Source: Arthrobacter gandavensis (GTDB lineage: Bacteria; Actinomycetota; Actinomycetes; Actinomycetales; Micrococcaceae). From it: 64,000 nt of DNA. Where the stretch lies: positions 869,272 through 933,271 of the forward strand of contig NZ_JADKYW010000005.1 in NCBI RefSeq assembly GCF_015355785.1, given 5' to 3'. The notes beneath the pieces are model-generated. The model saw only the letters and a program-made list of their open reading frames with translations. It was not told the DNA's origin and searched no databases. A program made the position numbers and the translations under genes. Below are positions 59,599 through 64,000 of this stretch, piece after piece (position 1 is the stretch's first letter; the number at the start of each line of letters is the position of its first letter).

Positions 59599-59768
59599 GG
59601 TGTTCTCCTTTGGATCGACTGCCTCCAGCCTAACCCTGCGTCCCGTAAGGCCCGTCGAAACCTCTGCAGGCACGGAGGTGAACTGTCGCCGCCAGGTTTG
59701 GGAAAGCCATTGAACCCCGTCCAGGGCGGGCCAAAAATAGCGTTGAGCCCTGTTTCTGCAGCTCCCGT

Positions 59769-59787
59769 CCCGGCCCGGACGGCCGGG
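59769..59787 (+). other. hairpin in the leader of the FAD oxidase gene
   Basis: CCCGGCC (59769-59775) and GGCCGGG (59781-59787) pair over 5 nt, ending 21 bp before the ATG of the next gene. It may limit ribosome access or be fortuitous. The rest of the 210-bp gap contains nothing recognisable. Confidence 0.35.
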
Positions 59788-59808
59788 TCTATCCCCAGGC
59801 GGTGGACC

Positions 59809-61242
59809 ATGACCAAGACTTCAGCCAATGCCGCAGCAGCACCGGCAGTTCCCTGGCCGCAGCCCTCCTCCAGCCTTTACCCCGCCCTCGCGGACAGCAT
59901 TGCCGGAACGGTGGTCCTGCCCGGCGACCCGGGTTATGACGAACAGCGCCGGGTGTGGAACGGAATGGTGGATGTGCAGCCGGCCGCAGTGGTCCGGGCC
60001 GCCAACGGAGACGACGTCGCTCCGGTCCTCGCGTTCACACGCCGAACGGGACTGCCGCTGGCCGTCCGCGGCGGCGGGCACAACGTGGCGGGCAACGGAA
60101 CGGTTGACGGGGGCATAGTGCTTGACCTCGGCGGGCTGCGCACCGTCGAGGTCGATCCGCTTGCCCGCACCGTCACCGCGGGCGGCGGGGCCACCCTGGG
60201 CGACATTGACCTTGCAACGGCCCCGTTCGGGCTGGCCGTGCCCCTCGGCGTCGTCTCGGGCACGGGAGTCGGCGGACTCGCGCTGGGAGGCGGTGTTGGC
60301 TGGCTGACCCGGGCCCACGGACTGAGCGTGGACAACATCCTGGCTGCCGACGTCGTGCTCGCGGACGGAACGCAGGTGCATACCTCCGCCGACAAGGAAC
60401 CGGAGCTCTTCTGGGGACTGCGCGGGGGCGGGGGCAACTTCGGCGTCGTCACCTCTCTGACGTTCCGGGCATGGCCGGTCCCGGCGGAGGTCTACAGCGG
60501 CAACCTCGTCTACGGTCCCGGGAGGTTCGAGAACGCACTGTACGCCTTCTCCGCCTGGAGTGCCGACGTCCCGGATGAGCTCACGACCATCGTTTCCTTC
60601 CTGGTGCCGCCCCCGGAATGGGAGCAGGGAGATGATCCCATCATGGCGGTGGGTTTCGCATGGTCCGGTGAAGACCATGAGGCCGCAGCCGCCGTCGTGA
60701 ACCGCCTGCGGGAGCTGGCTCCCCCTGACGCCGAACTGGTGCAACCGGCTGCGTGGCTGGACTGGCAGTCGGCCGTGGATGATCTTTTTCCGCACGGATC
60801 GCGTGCCTACTGGAAGAACACGTCCTTCAACGCCCTGGACGCCGGGCTCATCGATGTACTGGCCCGCCGTGCGCGGGAGCAGACCTGGCGCGGCACCGGG
60901 TTCGACCTGCACCAGATGGGCGGCGCGTTCGCACGGGTTCCGGAGGACGCGACGTCGTTCCCGGTCCGCGACGCCCGCTACTGGCTGAACATCTACGGTT
61001 TCTGGAGCGACCCGGCCGACGACGTCCACCACACCGGCTTTGTTCGCGAGCTGGCGGCGGAAGTGGAGCCCTACGCGGGCGGCGGCCAGTACGTAAACTT
61101 TATGGGCGCCGATGAACCGGCCCTCGCGGCGCCCAGTGTGTACTCGGGTGCGAAACTCGCCCGGCTGTCCGCGCTCAAGTCCGCCGTCGATCCGCAGAAC
61201 CTGTTCCGGCGCAACCACAACATTGCCCCGGCTGGCGCCTGA
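59809..61242 (+). CDS. FAD-binding oxidoreductase, BBE/VAO type
   Basis: A 477-residue flavoprotein of the berberine-bridge/hexose-oxidase-like group. The FAD domain (about 30-220) has LAVRGGGHNVAGN, whose His should carry covalent FAD, and GVVSGTGVGGLALGGGVGWLTRAHGL; the Cys of bicovalent members is replaced by Thr/Gly. The C-terminal BBE segment is NPQN-like DPQNLFRRNHNIAP. Such enzymes oxidise sugars, alcohols or aromatic compounds with O2. The ATG at 59809 begins where the family does; no signal peptide is seen. Confidence 0.9.
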   Translation: MTKTSANAAAAPAVPWPQPSSSLYPALADSIAGTVVLPGDPGYDEQRRVWNGMVDVQPAAVVRAANGDDVAPVLAFTRRTGLPLAVRGGGHNVAGNGTVDGGIVLDLGGLRTVEVDPLARTVTAGGGATLGDIDLATAPFGLAVPLGVVSGTGVGGLALGGGVGWLTRAHGLSVDNILAADVVLADGTQVHTSADKEPELFWGLRGGGGNFGVVTSLTFRAWPVPAEVYSGNLVYGPGRFENALYAFSAWSADVPDELTTIVSFLVPPPEWEQGDDPIMAVGFAWSGEDHEAAAAVVNRLRELAPPDAELVQPAAWLDWQSAVDDLFPHGSRAYWKNTSFNALDAGLIDVLARRAREQTWRGTGFDLHQMGGAFARVPEDATSFPVRDARYWLNIYGFWSDPADDVHHTGFVRELAAEVEPYAGGGQYVNFMGADEPALAAPSVYSGAKLARLSALKSAVDPQNLFRRNHNIAPAGA

Positions 61243-61248
61243 ACCCGG

Positions 61249-61298
61249 CGAGCGTTTACGGCCCGTAATTGCTGGCTGCGGCAATGGCGGCAAACTCG
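61249..61298. repeat. possible decayed palindromic element F
   Basis: The border CGAG (61249) with TTTACGGC resembles the left arm of element D, and the end CAAACTCGATGG resembles the right end of element C. Only short internal pairing (ATTGC/GCAAT) remains. It may be a degenerate member of the dispersed family. Confidence 0.3.
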
Positions 61299-61350
61299 AT
61301 GGCCCCATCCAGCCCGTACCCCTTTTGGGAACGCCGCTAAGCTCAACACC

Positions 61351-61971
61351 ATGAGAACGGACTTCGATCCCGCCGAAATGGGCGGCCGCAGCTTCTACCG
61401 CCTGCTCACCTCCGTGGTGGTGCCCCGCCCCATCGCCTGGGTCTCCTCCGTATCGGCGGAGGGGGTGGAGAACCTCGCACCCCACTCCTTCTTCACCATC
61501 GCCTCGGTTAATCCGCCGGTGGTGTCCTTCACCTCCGTGGGCGAAAAGGACTCGCTGCGTAACATTCGGGAGACGGGCGAGTTCGTCATCAGCCTGACGC
61601 CGGAGGACATGTTCGAAGCTGTCAACGCGACCGGCACCGGCTTCGCCGCCGAGGTCAGCGAGTTCGACGCCGCCGGGATCGCCCGGGAACCCGCGGCCAC
61701 CGTGCGTCCGCCCCGGGTCGCAAACTCGCCGGTGGCCCTTGAATGCCGGCTGCAGGAGATACATCCCGTTGGCGACTGCTTTGTGGTCTACGGCGAGATC
61801 CTCCGAGCCGCCGTCCGCTCGGACACGCTCGACGCCGATTCCCACCCGCGGATCGAGGCGCTGCGGCCGCTGTCCCGGCTGGGCCTGAACGAATGGGGAA
61901 CCGTGGGCGGCGTCCGTGAAATCACACGGATCCCGGCCGGCGAATGGCCGGGGCACTACCGCGGCAACTGA
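61351..61971 (+). CDS. flavin reductase-like FMN-binding split-barrel protein
   Basis: A 206-residue protein: RSFYRLLTSVVVPRPIAWVSSVSAEGVENLAPHSFFTIASVNPPVVSF is the FMN-binding split-barrel (Flavin_Reduct) opening, then RETGEFVISL and the region around NSPVALECRLQEIHPVGDCFVVYGEI. Members reduce flavin for a monooxygenase or act as flavin-dependent reductases. It could serve the LLM enzyme further left, but the genes are not contiguous. The ribosome site before the ATG is weak. Confidence 0.9.
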   Translation: MRTDFDPAEMGGRSFYRLLTSVVVPRPIAWVSSVSAEGVENLAPHSFFTIASVNPPVVSFTSVGEKDSLRNIRETGEFVISLTPEDMFEAVNATGTGFAAEVSEFDAAGIAREPAATVRPPRVANSPVALECRLQEIHPVGDCFVVYGEILRAAVRSDTLDADSHPRIEALRPLSRLGLNEWGTVGGVREITRIPAGEWPGHYRGN

Positions 61972-62186
61972 CCATCCGCAGGACCGGCGGACGCGCGGCC
62001 CCCGCCGGAACGGGCGGCGATTCTCCCCCGCCCCTTCCCGGTTTTGCTCGGCGTCAAGTAATGGCGGCGGCTCCTGGCCCATCGAAACCTCAGTAGACTT
62101 ATAGACGGTGCACGTCGCCGCAGCAAGAGCATCCGCCAGAAACAGTCTGAAGCGCTTGGCAAAAAGCGCAGGAGGAGAAACTGGGA

Positions 62187-63989
62187 ATGACCGCCACACA
62201 GGGCGCTGGTACCGAGCAGGACACCAGCGCGAAAGTTACGGGGAGCGAACCTCCCAATGCGGGGAGTGAACCTCCCAACAAGGTGGACCGGGAACCTCCT
62301 GCAGGTACGCCCCGAGCAGGCAGCGGCATCTCCCGCTGGGTCTTTTGGCCGGCCGCGGCCATCATTGTGGTCTTTGCCGTCTTCGCCATCGTGTTCCCCG
62401 GCACGGCGACGGAGATGTTCAACTCTGTGCAAAGCAACGTTATCCGCTGGTTCGGCTGGTACTACGTGGCCGCCATCGCCATCTTTGTTGTCTTCGCCCT
62501 GTGGATCGGTTTGAGCCGCTACGGGGACATCAAGCTGGGCAAGGACGAGGACGAGCCGGAATTCTCAATGCGGTCCTGGTTCGCGCTGCTCTTTGCGGCA
62601 GGCATGGGCATCGGCCTGGTGTTCTTCGGCGTTGCCGAACCGCTGAACCACTTCGCATCCCCCCGCCCCGGCGTGGAAGGCACCCCCATCCAGCTGGCAC
62701 AGCAGGCCCTGACCCAGACGTACCTTCACTGGGGCCTGCACGCCTGGGCGATCTACGTCGTCGTGGGCGTCTCCATCGCCTACGCCGTCCACCGCCGCGG
62801 CCGCCCCATCTCCATCCGCTGGACCTTGGAGCCGCTGCTCGGTAAGCGCCGGGTTGCCGGCGGCTGGGGCAACCTGATCGACGTTGTGGCCCTGGTGGGC
62901 ACCCTCTTCGGTGTGGCGACCTCACTCGGCCTTGGCGTGCTGCAGATTTCCGCCGGCCTCGAAGAGGCCAACATCATGCAGGCCACCCAGATGACACAGG
63001 TTGGCCTGATCCTGGGCATCACCATGCTCACCATCGCGTCTCTGGTTTCCGGCGTCGGCAAGGGCATGAAGTGGCTCTCCAACATCAACCTGGCGCTGGC
63101 CGGCCTGCTCCTGCTGTTCGTGCTTTTCGCCGGCCCAACCCTGTTCCTGCTGCGCGAATTCGTGCAGTCGATCGGCAACTACCTCCAGAACGTCATCGGT
63201 CTGACCTTCAATACGCTGGCCTTCTCCGGCGCCGAGGGCGAAGCCTGGCAGGCTGCCTGGACCACGTTCTACTGGGGCTGGTGGATTTCCTGGGCACCGT
63301 TCGTAGGCATTTTCATTGCCCGTGTGTCCAAGGGACGCACCGTCCGGCAGTTCGTCGCAGGCGTGCTGCTGGTTCCCAGCATCGTCGGCTTCCTGTGGTT
63401 CGCCGTCCTGGGCGGCACCGCGATTTACCGTGAGCTGTTCGGCGACGGTGGCCTGGTAGGCGCTGACGGAGAGGTGGATACGGAAGGATCGCTGTTCGGC
63501 ATGCTGGCCGGCCTGCCCGGCGGAGCAGCGCTGACTATCGGTGCGATTCTGCTGATCTCGATCTTCTTCATCACCTCCGCGGACTCCGGTGCGTTGGTCA
63601 CCGGCATGCTCTCCACCGGAGGCAACGTGGAACCGAAGAACTGGATTCGGATTTTCTGGGCCCTGTCCGCGGCAGCCGTGGCGATTGCCCTGCTGCTGGC
63701 TAACGGACTGGAAGCCATCCAAACCGCGGCCATCCTGACAGCCGTGCCGTTCAGCGTGGTGATCCTGCTGATGTGCGTGGCCACCGCCAAGGCCTTCCAC
63801 CAGGAGCATGAAACCGTCATGCGCGCCCAGCGGAAACTGGCCCGGGACCAGATGACGGCCCACGTGACCGAGCAGGTTCAGGACAGCATGCAGGAACACT
63901 ACGAGGACCAGGTGGCCAGCCAGGTTGATGCCGCCGTGAAGAAGCAGTGGCGGCGGACGGCCGGGGCCCATAAGGCACCCAAGCCCTGA
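62187..63989 (+). CDS. BCCT family transporter (betaine/carnitine/choline)
   Basis: A 600-residue transporter with 12 transmembrane helices that imports compatible solutes with Na+ or H+. Seen are GMGIGLVFFGVAEPL with the Gly-rich TM3 segment, WTTFYWGWWISWAPFVGIFIARVSKGRTVRQF, which is the Trp-rich BCCT signature, and FITSADSGALVT. The cytoplasmic N-terminus (about 1-50) contains a Gly-Ser-Glu-Pro-Pro-Asn repeat, and the C-terminus (about 530-600) is charged and helical, as in osmoregulated members such as BetP. AGGAGGAG lies 9 bp before the ATG, and a GCGCTT/AAGCGC stem (62152-62169) directly precedes it, perhaps affecting translation. It ends just inside the window. Confidence 0.95.
   Translation: MTATQGAGTEQDTSAKVTGSEPPNAGSEPPNKVDREPPAGTPRAGSGISRWVFWPAAAIIVVFAVFAIVFPGTATEMFNSVQSNVIRWFGWYYVAAIAIFVVFALWIGLSRYGDIKLGKDEDEPEFSMRSWFALLFAAGMGIGLVFFGVAEPLNHFASPRPGVEGTPIQLAQQALTQTYLHWGLHAWAIYVVVGVSIAYAVHRRGRPISIRWTLEPLLGKRRVAGGWGNLIDVVALVGTLFGVATSLGLGVLQISAGLEEANIMQATQMTQVGLILGITMLTIASLVSGVGKGMKWLSNINLALAGLLLLFVLFAGPTLFLLREFVQSIGNYLQNVIGLTFNTLAFSGAEGEAWQAAWTTFYWGWWISWAPFVGIFIARVSKGRTVRQFVAGVLLVPSIVGFLWFAVLGGTAIYRELFGDGGLVGADGEVDTEGSLFGMLAGLPGGAALTIGAILLISIFFITSADSGALVTGMLSTGGNVEPKNWIRIFWALSAAAVAIALLLANGLEAIQTAAILTAVPFSVVILLMCVATAKAFHQEHETVMRAQRKLARDQMTAHVTEQVQDSMQEHYEDQVASQVDAAVKKQWRRTAGAHKAPKP
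62240..62281 (+). repeat. tandem 21-bp repeat in the BCCT N-terminus
   Basis: Two adjacent copies of a 21-bp unit encode GSEPPNA and GSEPPNK. Each copy also contains a GGGAG/CTCCC pairing, so the mRNA can form two small hairpins within the first 35 codons. Confidence 0.75.
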
Positions 63990-64000
63990 CGTTTCCGTCT

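Noticed and set aside
59735..59762. Possible remnant of palindromic element B (TTGAGCCCT followed by GTTTCTGC)
   Set aside because: Two short matches with the middle missing and no inverted partner; chance similarity cannot be excluded.
59821..62199. 792-codon open frame on the minus strand opposite the BBE oxidase and flavin reductase genes
   Set aside because: It spans two clear genes and their gap, has low-complexity composition and no recognisable domain; an effect of high third-position GC.

Overview
The window is a 64 kb piece of a high-GC actinobacterial chromosome, most likely from Arthrobacter or a close relative in the Micrococcaceae. This is inferred from the GC-rich codon use, the tmRNA tag ending DFALAA, leaderless genes with TANNNT-type -10 boxes, Gram-positive surface anchoring (LPSTG) and the gene mix; no database comparison was possible. 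Genes are densely packed and often overlap by 4 bp (ATGA or TTGA), and twice convergent genes share one CTAG as both stop codons. No rRNA, tRNA, CRISPR array, integrase or transposase was seen; the one RNA gene is tmRNA. No gene-free stretch exceeds 300 bp; the longest (55027-55319) holds a long inverted-repeat element.

Layout. 1-7.2 kb: ammonium transporter (cut by the left edge), 5-oxoprolinase (pxpA and fused pxpB-pxpC), a thiamine-diphosphate pyruvate oxidase-type enzyme and an aromatic-aldehyde dehydrogenase. 7.2-9.7 kb: small redox and stress genes (AhpD-like, GNAT, pirin, DHFR-like). 9.9-12.3 kb: an RsbQ-type alpha/beta hydrolase translationally coupled to a PAS histidine kinase, a two-part sensing module. 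12.4-16.4 kb: GtrA, SDR, a small ATPase, tmRNA, a nucleoside-kinase-like protein and a YczE-like membrane protein. 16.5-22.4 kb: a polyamine-type ABC importer with a divergent FCD/GntR regulator and a soluble Cache-domain protein. 22.4-29.5 kb: a TetR ligand-binding-domain remnant, then an MHS symporter, PucR regulator, amidohydrolase and M20 hydrolase, which look like one uptake and amide-hydrolysis pathway. 29.5-34.4 kb: alpha-glucosidase, aldo/keto reductase, DoxX, DUF427 and small membrane proteins.

34.5-42.3 kb is a cell-envelope region: a 1225-residue thioester-domain, LPXTG-anchored adhesin with eight tandem repeats, a response regulator/histidine kinase pair, and a divergent FtsX-type ABC exporter behind palindromic operator candidates. 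42.3-48.9 kb holds an alpha/beta hydrolase with an 18-bp palindrome over its start codon, small acidic proteins, a MarR gene flanked by two similar operator-like sites, an MFS transporter, a Nudix hydrolase and a PadR/HAAS membrane pair. 49-52.9 kb is a three-component cytochrome P450 system (P450, [2Fe-2S] ferredoxin, FAD reductase) with a divergent LysR regulator; the P450 I-helix has Asn-Glu where Asp-Thr is usual. 53-64 kb has a LysE/AsnC pair, hydrolases, a stand-alone HsdR-N-like nuclease of visibly lower GC, an LLM oxidoreductase, a lipoprotein pseudogene with two nonsense codons, a BBE-type flavin oxidase and a BCCT transporter.

A feature not explained by the genes is a family of dispersed, nearly perfect inverted repeats (about 9.1, 16.4, 49.0, 53.0 and 59.2 kb, with divergent or decayed relatives at 55.0 and 61.3 kb). 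Their arms begin with CGAG and share a conserved core, and they lie in convergent, tandem and even divergent intergenic gaps, so simple transcription termination does not fully account for them.
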